DNA of 64,000 nucleotides from Gemmiger sp. An120 (GCF_002160955.1 NZ_NFLN01000006.1:105581-169580); one strand, 5' to 3'; numbered from the stretch's first letter, positions 8,159 through 16,582 are shown. Numbers and translations: made by a program. Notes: a model not told the origin generated them from the letters alone.

Positions 8159-9543
8159 TGGATTACCAATATCTTTTGCCTTTTGAATGGAACGAATTTT
8201 CATTTTGTGGTGCTCATTGTTTTTTTACAGACAAATGGTCTTTTTTGTTGTCCCAAAATGGTTCATCAATAATATTACAGAATAGTCTCGTGCAGTCCAT
8301 TGAAAACAAAAAATTGTCGGAAGATCTGGCGTTTAAACTTTATCAACGTGGATTTGGATTAGTATACGGACAGGAACGTTTTTCAAATTTCTGCCATGAT
8401 ATACGACCCACATTATTCATGATCGATTTTACAACCAAATGCAACTGTAATTGCATCTACTGCCTACGCCATTTTGAGGGAGTTGGAAATGATATTTCCG
8501 ATGATATGTTGAAACAGATTACTCAGTATATAATTACATACTGTAAGCAAAACAATATTTATCATATTTCTTTTCAGCCATGGGGTGGGGAACCACTAAT
8601 TATGCTGGATCAAATATTAAAGTGTAAGCAAATGTTTGAAAAAGCTCAAATCCGAGCTGATTTTAATATTCAAACGAACGGTTTGCTACTTAATCTAACA
8701 AATTATGAGAAATTGCGAAAGTCTCATATTGCCATTGGTGTGAGTCTAGATGGAATTGAAGCTGTGCATGATGCTCACCGGTTAGACACTTCTGGAAATA
8801 CTACGCATAGCAGAGTTGTCAAAAATATAAGGGAAATACTTGCAAAATATCCTGATGCAAATATTGGGACATTGAGCGTTAACTCTGTCTATTCTTTTGA
8901 TCATGTTGAAGAAAATATAGACTATTTAGTTAATGAAATTGGATTACACAGTATTAAGTTTAATTTGGTCCATCCTAGTGGTACAAAATCATTCGATTAT
9001 TCAATGTTAATTTCGGAAAAATCATTAGAAAAATACGTGGATAAGCTATTCAACGCAGTGGTTCAACAAACTCGATGTGGCCGAAATTTCCGAGAAGCAA
9101 ATATTACTGATAAACTGAGAAACCTTCTTGATCGTTCGAATAACAACATTTGCAATTCAATGGGGTGCCGCGGAGGCATTTCCTTTATTTCCTTTGATCA
9201 GAAAGGAAATATTTACCCTTGTGAGATGATTGGGCGACCTGAATTTTGCCTTGGAAATATCGAGAATCAGGGGGATAATCTTCTGGATCTGATTCATAGC
9301 GCCCAGGAGCATAATCATTATTATGCTCCGAAAAAAACAGAAACGTGTTCTGATTGTCCGTACCTGTATTTTTGTCGGGGAGGATGTAAAGCGAATTGCT
9401 TAGCATATGGCAAAGAACCTTTCCAGATCGATCACATCGAGTGCGCGTTGAACCGGAGTTTGTATCCCCGTCTGATTGAATTGATTCTCACAGAGCCTGA
9501 GTTAGTTGAAAGAATGTCAGGCCTTCACATACAAAGGAGGTAA
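8158..9543 (+). CDS. Radical SAM/SPASM peptide maturase (second)
   Basis: 461 residues. About 85 N-terminal residues without cysteine clusters could bind the precursor leader. The radical SAM core has Cys95, Cys99, Cys102 (CNCNCIYC), followed by PWGGEP and IQTNGLLL. A classic C-terminal SPASM region follows: CNSMGCRGG, IYPCEM, FCLGNI, CSDCPYLYFCRGGCKANC and a final IEC. SPASM maturases of this form build thioether, ether or C-C crosslinks in RiPPs, and those acting on aromatic-X-Asn/Asp motifs form cyclophanes. This is the best candidate for modifying the ten Trp motifs. It ends at TAA immediately before the next gene. Confidence 0.93.
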   Translation: MDYQYLLPFEWNEFSFCGAHCFFTDKWSFLLSQNGSSIILQNSLVQSIENKKLSEDLAFKLYQRGFGLVYGQERFSNFCHDIRPTLFMIDFTTKCNCNCIYCLRHFEGVGNDISDDMLKQITQYIITYCKQNNIYHISFQPWGGEPLIMLDQILKCKQMFEKAQIRADFNIQTNGLLLNLTNYEKLRKSHIAIGVSLDGIEAVHDAHRLDTSGNTTHSRVVKNIREILAKYPDANIGTLSVNSVYSFDHVEENIDYLVNEIGLHSIKFNLVHPSGTKSFDYSMLISEKSLEKYVDKLFNAVVQQTRCGRNFREANITDKLRNLLDRSNNNICNSMGCRGGISFISFDQKGNIYPCEMIGRPEFCLGNIENQGDNLLDLIHSAQEHNHYYAPKKTETCSDCPYLYFCRGGCKANCLAYGKEPFQIDHIECALNRSLYPRLIELILTEPELVERMSGLHIQRR

Positions 9544-11319
9544 TTGGATGTGTTAGATCAATCCTTTTTTTATAAACGATTTTCCATTGGGTTGACCTTG
9601 GACACTAGTTTAAAAGAATTTAATGCATTCTTGGACAAATATTCGGATTATATTAATAATTTTTATTTTTCGCTGCCAATGGGTGATAAATTCCATGCAA
9701 GGACACAGGTTATAAAACAAATGCATGACCCTAAACTTGTAGATCGATTCTGGCAGCTTCTGGGTTGTATTCGTTCCCATAACATCAAGATGGAACTGGT
9801 ACTAAATAATGGAAGGGTAAGCCGTGATGACGTCAAAAGATCTGCTCGGATGTTATATGATCACGGAGTCAATGTTGATTTGGTTGGAATAACGGATGAT
9901 ATTTATAATGATGTAAAATCCTTTTTCCCAACACAAAGGATTGTCTATAGTTTTAAAAATCATATCCATACGGAAAAAGAGTTTGCAGCCTTGACTCACC
10001 GGTATGATGAGATCGTATTAGGGCGTCAGAATATCCGAAATACATCCCTTTTTTCATTTATCAAGCAGCATTTGCACGCTGATGTAGTCCTTCTGCTTAA
10101 TAACGGATGTTCACACGTTTGTGGTGGATGCACAACTTTGAAGAATTGCCATCGTGCTTATTATCAAGAAAAATTTCAGCATAGTCCGGAATATCTGTAT
10201 GCGCTGCAAAGTCTCATGCCTTTTGAAATTCATACCGGGCTGCTGGATGTGTCTAATGTGCACTTATTCAAAATCAGTTCCCGCAATGCGTCTCTGAAAT
10301 ATATAAAAGATTGCCTGGATAGCTATCTGTTTTGTGAGGAGGATTCGTACATCAAGCAAAACATCGAAAATTATATGCTATGGTCCAGACTAGCTTGGCA
10401 TACAGAGTATTTCAACGGTTTTTCATTGGAGCGTATCAGAGCAACAAAGGAAAAGATTTACCAAGGAATAAAATCGAGTGAATTCCCCTCCTATGTTCGA
10501 GTGATATTGGATTTACGCAATCAGTATCTGTTCCAGGGAGACCAGGTGCCGGATCTACCTGTATTGGAAGAAAAACTGAAAACATTTTTTGGCAGAATTC
10601 CCATGAAGGTAGAAGGGTACCTCATTGGCGTATCAAACTGTGCCAATCTATTAAGCCACATTTATATAAATCATATGAAGTCTCTTCTTAATACACTGAG
10701 CAGTACTGGGCGTAAAGTGTATTTTTCCGTTCCGCCTCTAACACAAAGCCAGCACTTCGCATTTGTAAATCTTTGGAATTGTTTGAAGGAATGTATCAAA
10801 GCAAAGTATCTTGATTGTTTAGTGGTTAATGATATTGACACAGAGTCTTTTTTCAAGAATTATTTTCAAGTTTCGATAGCTTTCGGAGAGAGGCTAACGA
10901 AAAGACATATCCAGACTGTAAAAAATGACTATCTGACAGGAAATGAACCAGGCTTTGGAAAAGACCTAATAGATGCATTTCTTCGGGAAGAATATGTCAA
11001 AAATGATATTTGTTTTATATTGTGCAATATGCCGGGTGGAGGTATGTGTATTAGCCCTTATGAATCTGTCCAGATTCATACTTTAGTTGGACTTGTAGAA
11101 AACTATGATGGAGCCTGTCCGCAGTCTCATGAAAAAACGTGCGATGGGAAATGCATGACCGCAATGAACACGATTCTGAAATCTGAATATGGAGATAAGT
11201 TGGTGATTTGCGCCAATTCGGTATGCGATGTTGTGAAAATCTCAGATAGTGTTCTGAAAACTGTTTTAGAAAATAGGGCTTGCGTTGTTATTCCATCAAT
11301 TTGGAGGGAGTTGCTGTAG
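9544..11319 (+). CDS. TIM-barrel-like protein with iron-sulfur-type Cys cluster, possibly a tandem U32-like duplication
   Basis: 591 residues; I do not recognise an exact family. The start is TTG at 9547 or its neighbour at 9544, with GGAGG 4-8 bp upstream. The N-terminal ~190 residues show alternating beta strands and helices (FSIGLTLD, NFYFSLPM, KMELVLNN, VDLVGITD, RIVYSF, EIVLGR, DVVLLLNNGC). A Cys set NGCSHVCGGCTTLKNC at about 188-202 follows. This resembles the U32 peptidase-like barrel with a cluster after a late strand. Residues about 355-560 look like a second, more divergent copy (EGYLIGVSN, KVYFSVPP, DCLVVNDI) with its own cluster CPQSHEKTCDGKC. CxxxCxxC in the first half could alternatively be a displaced radical SAM motif. 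It is translated in series with the maturases and ligase. Confidence 0.6.
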   Translation: MDVLDQSFFYKRFSIGLTLDTSLKEFNAFLDKYSDYINNFYFSLPMGDKFHARTQVIKQMHDPKLVDRFWQLLGCIRSHNIKMELVLNNGRVSRDDVKRSARMLYDHGVNVDLVGITDDIYNDVKSFFPTQRIVYSFKNHIHTEKEFAALTHRYDEIVLGRQNIRNTSLFSFIKQHLHADVVLLLNNGCSHVCGGCTTLKNCHRAYYQEKFQHSPEYLYALQSLMPFEIHTGLLDVSNVHLFKISSRNASLKYIKDCLDSYLFCEEDSYIKQNIENYMLWSRLAWHTEYFNGFSLERIRATKEKIYQGIKSSEFPSYVRVILDLRNQYLFQGDQVPDLPVLEEKLKTFFGRIPMKVEGYLIGVSNCANLLSHIYINHMKSLLNTLSSTGRKVYFSVPPLTQSQHFAFVNLWNCLKECIKAKYLDCLVVNDIDTESFFKNYFQVSIAFGERLTKRHIQTVKNDYLTGNEPGFGKDLIDAFLREEYVKNDICFILCNMPGGGMCISPYESVQIHTLVGLVENYDGACPQSHEKTCDGKCMTAMNTILKSEYGDKLVICANSVCDVVKISDSVLKTVLENRACVVIPSIWRELL

Positions 11320-12708
11320 ATGGAAAATTATCCGGATTACCCTGTACGCAAAGTTTTGAATCTGCTTGCATTGCTGCAAACTAGCGTTGAACTTTATGGC
11401 ACGCAGGCTGCTTTTTGTAGAACACAAGAAAAGATTACATATCATCAGTTTGAGAGAGCAGTGCTGTGTGTTGCAGGTTCTCTGATACACGATCAGGGCC
11501 GTTTTATTCTAATTCATGCAGAAGATCCTTTTTTATTTGCAGCGGCTTATTTTGCAACTGTAATTACAGGGAATATTGCAGTACTGATAGATATGGAACA
11601 TTGCCCATCTGGCGCAGTACTTCCTCCCATTGAATATACTCTGACCGATACGGACATTCTCAAACATCTGGATATCCCTCCCATTTCCTACAATAGCGTA
11701 CCCCCTCAAAACTCAGAAACGGTTTGTACTATTATTTACAGTTCTGGTACCACTAGTGCATCAAAAGGAATCATGTTATCGCAAAAAAATCTTTGTTGCA
11801 ATGTTATGAGTGGTTTGGAAAAATATCGTTTTTCCTGTGAGGATCGGTTGCTCCAATTAATTCCTTATTATCATGCTTTCGGTCTAGTGTGTGATTTGCT
11901 GGCTCCGTTGTTGTCTGGAAGTGCAATCTGCATACCGGACAGCAAAGCGCAGGCGCTATCCCAAATGGCATCTTTCAGACCGACGATGATGAATGTGCCT
12001 CCCGCTGTAGCAGAAGCGTTTTTGACTCTAGCTAGACGAACGAAAAATCTAGATATATTTACTGGCGGACAACTCCGCAAACTATTATGTGGAGGAGCAG
12101 GCCTTCGGGCAGAAACAACAAAAGCTTTACTGCAATGGAATATTAAAGCGTTAGGCTGCTATGGTGTAAGCGAATGTTCACCTTGTATTAGCGTTAACAG
12201 GGATAACTATTATAAAGCAGGTAGTGCTGGAATTCCGTTAAATTGCAATAAAGTCCGCATCGCTGAGGATGGTGAAATTATAATCCGCGGAGATAATGTA
12301 ATGCTTGGGTACTATGGTGATCCAGAGTTAACTGCGCAAGTAATTGTAGACGGAGAATACCATACTGGCGATCTTGGATATTGGGATGAAGATGGATTCC
12401 TCTATGTCAGTGGAAGAAAAAATAATATAATTGTATTCGAAGATGGAACCAAATGTTTGCCCGAAAAATTAGAAGAAGTTATTTTAAAGCACCCTGGAGT
12501 GCAAGAGGTCATAGTTTTTGCAAGGAAGACAAGCAGCGGATTACGACTATGCTCCTTAGTTTATGTTCCAGAGATAGCGAGACAGGAAGAGATAAAAAAA
12601 TATATTCTGAGCATCCCAACCTATCAGCCTTTTTTTAGCATTGAATTTACACAAAAGCCGTTACCAAAAACTAATACTGGAAAGGTGAAGAGAAATGTAT
12701 GGAACTGA
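11320..12708 (+). CDS. AMP-forming acyl/aminoacyl ligase
   Basis: 462 residues of the ANL superfamily. The P-loop is YSSGTTSASKGIM at about 140-152, followed by GCYGVSECSP, HTGDLGYWDEDGF, SGRKNNII and the C-terminal lysine motif LPKTNTGKVKR. This family activates a carboxylate as acyl-AMP and passes it to CoA or a carrier phosphopantetheine. The next gene, overlapping its end by 10 bp, is an acyl carrier protein, so acyl-ACP loading is the natural reading. It is slightly shorter than usual (about 500-550), with a compact C-terminal subdomain. An acyl donor for the GNAT at 5990 is my inference. Confidence 0.93.
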   Translation: MENYPDYPVRKVLNLLALLQTSVELYGTQAAFCRTQEKITYHQFERAVLCVAGSLIHDQGRFILIHAEDPFLFAAAYFATVITGNIAVLIDMEHCPSGAVLPPIEYTLTDTDILKHLDIPPISYNSVPPQNSETVCTIIYSSGTTSASKGIMLSQKNLCCNVMSGLEKYRFSCEDRLLQLIPYYHAFGLVCDLLAPLLSGSAICIPDSKAQALSQMASFRPTMMNVPPAVAEAFLTLARRTKNLDIFTGGQLRKLLCGGAGLRAETTKALLQWNIKALGCYGVSECSPCISVNRDNYYKAGSAGIPLNCNKVRIAEDGEIIIRGDNVMLGYYGDPELTAQVIVDGEYHTGDLGYWDEDGFLYVSGRKNNIIVFEDGTKCLPEKLEEVILKHPGVQEVIVFARKTSSGLRLCSLVYVPEIARQEEIKKYILSIPTYQPFFSIEFTQKPLPKTNTGKVKRNVWN

Positions 12709-12917
12709 AGGACTTAATTAAAGTAATTGAACGATTCATACCCGATTATAGGAATAGCGTAACAGATGAAACACTCCTAACGGATTTGGGCCTTTCTTCC
12801 TTGGACATGATGATTTTAATTTGTGAAATAGAGAAAATTTATAAAATTGATATCGATTTAACTATGTTGAAAAATATAAAAACTGTTAAGGACTTTTATG
12901 CTGCAGTTATACAATGA
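12699..12917 (+). CDS. Acyl carrier protein
   Basis: 72 residues, four-helix acidic protein with DLGLSSLDMM; Ser34 is the expected phosphopantetheine attachment site (the usual Asp before it is Ser). The gene overlaps the ligase stop by 10 bp, implying coupled translation and a fixed ligase-carrier pair. No phosphopantetheinyl transferase is in the window, so the host enzyme must activate it. Such ligase/ACP pairs deliver an acyl or aminoacyl group to a tailoring acyltransferase. Confidence 0.92.
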   Translation: MELKDLIKVIERFIPDYRNSVTDETLLTDLGLSSLDMMILICEIEKIYKIDIDLTMLKNIKTVKDFYAAVIQ

Positions 12918-12931
12918 AAGGAAGGGCTTAA

Positions 12932-13567
12932 ATGCAAAGTTTTCTGTTCACAGAATTGCTGTTTCCTGCTATTTCTACAGTAATCGGGGCGTTGGTTGGC
13001 GGATTATTTGCCTATAAAATCGCAAAAGAGAGATTTGCGTCTGATTATATAAACGAAGGGAAACTAGGGATTTCGATAGTGAGCGATTCCGCTAGGAACA
13101 TCAAAGATACGGCCAATGAGTTGTACATTATTTTAATAAATAGGACAGGCCGTTCGACGACAGAATTTCTTTCATTACTTATAGATAAAAATAATGCTTT
13201 AGAAAATTATTTGAATATCTTTACATCGGACTGGAAAAATTATCGAGAAAAAATCCTTTCTTGTACTTTTCCTTACATTTGTAAAGATTCGGATAAGCGC
13301 AAAAATTTCTGTGAGATATCTGAAACAATCAAAGAGACATATATAATTATCGGAGAATATCAAGATCTAATAAAAGATTGCTACAAGGAAATCAAGCGTG
13401 AGGACACACGCGAATTTACGGCGAAAACTATATCATTCATGGGCACACTCGATGCTCAAACAAAGCTGTCATCTGCAAAAGATCGATTGCAACAATTGGT
13501 TAAAAAATGCGAATTAATATGTAACCAACAAAGGTTAACGGATGAAAATGAAACTCGTCGGGCATGA
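12932..13567 (+). CDS. Membrane-anchored protein of unknown function, last gene of the cargo operon
   Basis: 211 residues. One N-terminal transmembrane helix (about 6-27: FPAISTVIGALVGGLFAY) is followed by a long, mostly helical cytoplasmic part with no recognised motif. It starts 14 bp after the ACP stop, behind GAAAGGAAGGG, so it belongs to the operon. Possible roles are immunity, a membrane scaffold or an unrelated defence-type effector. None is supported by a motif. Confidence 0.7.
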   Translation: MQSFLFTELLFPAISTVIGALVGGLFAYKIAKERFASDYINEGKLGISIVSDSARNIKDTANELYIILINRTGRSTTEFLSLLIDKNNALENYLNIFTSDWKNYREKILSCTFPYICKDSDKRKNFCEISETIKETYIIIGEYQDLIKDCYKEIKREDTREFTAKTISFMGTLDAQTKLSSAKDRLQQLVKKCELICNQQRLTDENETRRA

Positions 13568-13813
13568 TAGTGGCGAATAAATTATTGCATTGCCATATGA
13601 GTTGTTGGAAGTTAATAAACGCAAAAATTTATGAGTTCACTGTGGTTAAATTCAACTATATATGGTTTTTGTTTCAACTTTGACACTATTTCTATGTACG
13701 CGGTACGCGCAATAATGATTCTACATATGTATTTATCAATTCAGTCGTAACAACTCCTTCTCGGCTAAGAGAAGGGGTTGTTTTTTATGTATTTTGAATT
13801 CATCACTTGACAT
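13568..13813. other. AT-rich junction between the left element and the interrupted VirD4 gene
   Basis: About 245 bp with no gene. It contains one terminator (13751-13786) and ends where the sequence changes into VirD4 coding frame at about 13811-13817. This is where the right attachment site of the left element should be. No long direct repeat is visible, as expected for serine-recombinase cores of only a few bases. Confidence 0.55.
13751..13786 (+). terminator. Rho-independent terminator closing the RiPP-like operon
   Basis: CAACTCCTTCTC pairs with GAGAAGGGGTTG (one G-T pair), then TTTTTT. It isolates the cargo operon from the interrupted VirD4 remnant. Confidence 0.85.
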
Positions 13814-14098
13814 TATGGCAAAGAGTTGATGTCACAGGACGAGATCGCCACGATGGACGGAGGCAAGTGTATTTTGCAGGTGCGCGGTGTCAGGCCATTT
13901 TTCAGTGAGAAATACGACATTACCCGTCACCCCCGCTATAAATACCTTTCCGACGCCGACAAGAAAAACTATTTTGACGTGGACAGGTACTTGACCGCCC
14001 TGCGCCGGAAACGGCAGCGGGTGGTTTCGCAGGAGGAAACCTTTGACCTCTACGACATAGACCTGTCGGACGAAGATATGGCCGCCGTGAACGAGTGA
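13811..14098 (+). pseudogene. 3' remnant of the VirD4-type coupling protein gene, interrupted by the left element
   Basis: About 95 codons survive, reading GKELMSQDEIATMDGGKCI...VRPFFSEKYDIT...YKYLSDADK. That is the conserved C-terminus of the VirD4/TraG coupling ATPases of Clostridial ICEs, which are normally about 600 residues. An in-frame stop lies at 13808-13810, so no full protein can be made. The Walker A and B parts must lie beyond the left edge, on the other side of the inserted element. The remnant is directly followed by the rest of the transfer operon, as in intact relatives. Translation from TTG 13826 or ATG 13829 is possible but would be non-functional. Confidence 0.85.
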
Positions 14099-14125
14099 CC
14101 GGCGGACTGAAAGGAGTATCGGCCT

Positions 14126-14353
14126 ATGGAATACTCGGATAAATTGACATTTGCGGATTATTTCAGAGCAGAGCAAGAAATCTACCGGGCTATCATTTCC
14201 GCTGCGGTAATGTGCCGATGGATTGCGGAACACGACACCCCGCCGACGAAACAGGAGGCGGAACAGATGGTGTTGGAAATAAACCGCCAGATGTGTGAAG
14301 CATGGGGCGAAATGTATTCGCTGGCCGTGCTGAAATGGCTGGACGACCGTTAA
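14126..14353 (+). CDS. Small conserved-type protein of the conjugation operon
   Basis: 75 residues, mostly helical and acidic, no membrane segment, no motif I recognise. It has AAAGGAG upstream and lies 27 bp after the VirD4 remnant and before Maff2. Its place between coupling protein and Maff2 suggests a transfer accessory function. Confidence 0.7.
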   Translation: MEYSDKLTFADYFRAEQEIYRAIISAAVMCRWIAEHDTPPTKQEAEQMVLEINRQMCEAWGEMYSLAVLKWLDDR

Positions 14354-14446
14354 TCTCCGGGCCGTCTGCGGATTGTGACGCCGGTATCTGACCGGCGATT
14401 TTTCTATCAAAACAACATCACAATTTGAAATAATGGAGGTAAATTT

Positions 14447-14662
14447 ATGGCATTTTTCAATAGCGCAGTTACTACTTTGCAGACCATCGTTGTGGGCCTC
14501 GGCGGTGCCCTGTGTGTTTGGGGCGGCATCAACCTTCTGGAAGGTTACGGGCAGGATAACCCGGCCAGCAAGAGCCAGGGCATCAAGCAGCTTGTCGCGG
14601 GCGGCGGTGTCGCCCTGATCGGCGTCACTCTGGTTCCCATGCTGTCCGGTCTGCTGGGCTGA
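14447..14662 (+). CDS. Maff2-family small membrane protein (pilin-like T4SS component)
   Basis: 71 residues with two hydrophobic helices (about 8-28 and 48-70) joined by a polar loop GYGQDNPASKSQGIKQ. Size, the GG-rich helices and the position just before VirB6 match the Maff2 family of Clostridial conjugative elements, which resembles VirB2/TrbC pilin subunits. TGGAGGT precedes the ATG. The gene opens the channel-forming part of the secretion operon. Confidence 0.85.
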   Translation: MAFFNSAVTTLQTIVVGLGGALCVWGGINLLEGYGQDNPASKSQGIKQLVAGGGVALIGVTLVPMLSGLLG

Positions 14663-14780
14663 TCCCCCGGCTGTCCGCCATCCACCACCTACTACCGCAA
14701 ACTGTAATCGTTAAATCCTAACACACCACCGCGCCCTCTCGGTTCCATGCGGGAGGGCGCGGGAAAGGAGGTGTACCCGC

Positions 14781-15644
14781 ATGATAGGCGAACTCATAGG
14801 GGATTGGATCAAAGGCATTTTAATCGACGGTATCATGGGCAACCTGTCCGGGCTGTTCAGCACGGTCAATACCAAAGTTGGAGAAATCGCCTCGGATGTG
14901 GGAGCGACACCGCAGGCGTGGAACAGCGGCATATTCAATATGCTGCAATCTCTGTCGGACACGGTGATCGTCCCCATTGCTGCGGCGATCCTTGCCATTA
15001 TCATGTGCTATGAGCTGATAGACATGATCGTGGAAAAAAACAATATGCACGACTTTGACACGTCCATGTTCTTCCGCTGGATTTTCAAAAGTGCTTTCGC
15101 CGTCCTCATTGTGACGAACACATGGAACATCGTCATGGGCGTTTTCGACGCCACCCAAGCCGTCGTCAACCAGAGTGCCGGGGTGATTATCGGGGAAACC
15201 AGCATTGATTTTGACACCCTCATTCCCGACCTTGAAACACAACTGGAAGCTATGGACATCGGGCCGCTGCTGGGCTTGTGGTTCCAGACCCTTGTTGTGG
15301 GGCTGACGATGAACATTCTTTCCATCTGTATTTTCCTTGTGACATACGGCAGAATGATTGAGATTTATGCCGTGACCGCGCTGGGGCCGATCCCCCTTGC
15401 CACGCTGGGCAATGCGGAGTGGCGCGGCGTCGGCCAGAACTACTTGAAATCCCTGTTGGCGCTGGGCTTCCAAGCCTTTTTGATTATGGTGGTTGTCGGC
15501 ATCTATGCGGTGCTGATCCAGCAGATCGGACAGGCAGCGGATATATCCGGGGCCATTTGGGGCTGTATGGGCTACACGGTTCTGCTTTGCTTCTGTCTGT
15601 TCAAGACCGGCAGCATATCGAAAGCCGTCTTTACTGCTCACTGA
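14781..15644 (+). CDS. VirB6/TrbL-type membrane channel component
   Basis: 287 residues with about six hydrophobic segments (for example around 65-85, 105-125, 170-195, 205-225, 235-255, 262-280). The amphipathic N-terminus MIGELIGDWIKGILID is typical of the Gram-positive TrbL/VirB6 family, which forms the inner membrane part of the DNA transfer channel. GGAAAGGAGG precedes the start. Its TGA is followed immediately by the radical SAM gene. Confidence 0.88.
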   Translation: MIGELIGDWIKGILIDGIMGNLSGLFSTVNTKVGEIASDVGATPQAWNSGIFNMLQSLSDTVIVPIAAAILAIIMCYELIDMIVEKNNMHDFDTSMFFRWIFKSAFAVLIVTNTWNIVMGVFDATQAVVNQSAGVIIGETSIDFDTLIPDLETQLEAMDIGPLLGLWFQTLVVGLTMNILSICIFLVTYGRMIEIYAVTALGPIPLATLGNAEWRGVGQNYLKSLLALGFQAFLIMVVVGIYAVLIQQIGQAADISGAIWGCMGYTVLLCFCLFKTGSISKAVFTAH

Positions 15645-15659
15645 TTGGAGGTGCAACCG

Positions 15660-16577
15660 ATACGAATAGGACTGATTGATGTGGATTCCCACAATTTTCC
15701 CAACCTCTGCCTGATGAAGCTGTCTGCCTACCACAAGGCGCAGGGCCATCAAGTGATGTGGTGGAACCCGCTGTTTTACTTTGATGTGGTCTACAAAAGC
15801 CGGGTGTTTACGGACACCTATTCCAAAGACAAGATCACCGTCACCAACGCCGGAACCGTTATCAAGGGCGGCACGGGGTACGGCCCCGGCCCTGACCTGC
15901 CGGATGCAATCGAACACACCTACCCGGACTATTCACTCTATCCGCAGTATTCCGAAACCGCCTACGGCTTTTTAAGCCGGGGCTGTCCAAGGGGCTGCGG
16001 ATTTTGCATTGTCGGAGGCAAGGAGGGCCGCCGGAGCCGGAAAGTGGCCGACCTGTCCGAGTTTTGGCGGGGCCAGCGGGAAATCAAACTGATGGACGCA
16101 AACCTGCTGGCCTGTCCCGACCATGAAAGCCTGCTTTTGCAGCTTGCCGACAGCCGGGCGCTGGTAGACTTCTCCCAAGGGCTTGACATCCGCCTGATAA
16201 CGCCCGACAATGTGGCGCTTCTCAACCGTGTGCGGACGAAAGCCGTACATTTCGCATGGGATAACCCCAACGAGGATTTGACGGGCTATTTCCAGCGGTT
16301 CGTGGAAATGACGGCGATTAAGAATTTCCGCAATCGCCGGGTGTATGTGCTGACGAACTATGGCAGCACCCATGAACAGGACTTGTACCGCGTGGAAACC
16401 CTGCGGCGCATGGGCTTTGATCCGTTTGTGATGATCTATGAAAAGCCCACGGCCCCGCCCATTACCCGCTGTTTGCAGCAATGGGTGAACAACAAGCGGG
16501 TGTTTCACGTCGTCGAAAACTTTTACGACTTTGAGCCGGTAAAAAAGCTGCGGAACAGCAGCATGGAAACGAGGTGA
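15660..16577 (+). CDS. Radical SAM protein embedded in the conjugation operon, apparent ATA start
   Basis: About 305 residues. An N-terminal Rossmann-like part begins RIGLIDVDSHNFPN and is followed by the cluster motif LSRGCPRGCGFC (CxxxCxxC). Continuation strands are LMDANLLA and VDFSQGLDIRL. It resembles B12-binding-domain-like radical SAM proteins carried by many Clostridial ICEs; the reaction is unknown. No ATG fits: the GGAGG at 15648-15652 is 7 bp before an ATA codon at 15660, exactly where homologous proteins begin with Met. GTG 15651 or TTG 15645 are alternatives but overlap the ribosome site. Confidence 0.85.
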   Translation: MRIGLIDVDSHNFPNLCLMKLSAYHKAQGHQVMWWNPLFYFDVVYKSRVFTDTYSKDKITVTNAGTVIKGGTGYGPGPDLPDAIEHTYPDYSLYPQYSETAYGFLSRGCPRGCGFCIVGGKEGRRSRKVADLSEFWRGQREIKLMDANLLACPDHESLLLQLADSRALVDFSQGLDIRLITPDNVALLNRVRTKAVHFAWDNPNEDLTGYFQRFVEMTAIKNFRNRRVYVLTNYGSTHEQDLYRVETLRRMGFDPFVMIYEKPTAPPITRCLQQWVNNKRVFHVVENFYDFEPVKKLRNSSMETR

Positions 16578-16582
16578 TTTGA

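Noticed and set aside
10105..10155. Third radical SAM enzyme based on CxxxCxxC in the 591-residue protein
   Set aside because: The motif lies after about seven strand-helix units rather than after the first strand, and no GGE-type motif follows; a U32-like cluster fits better.
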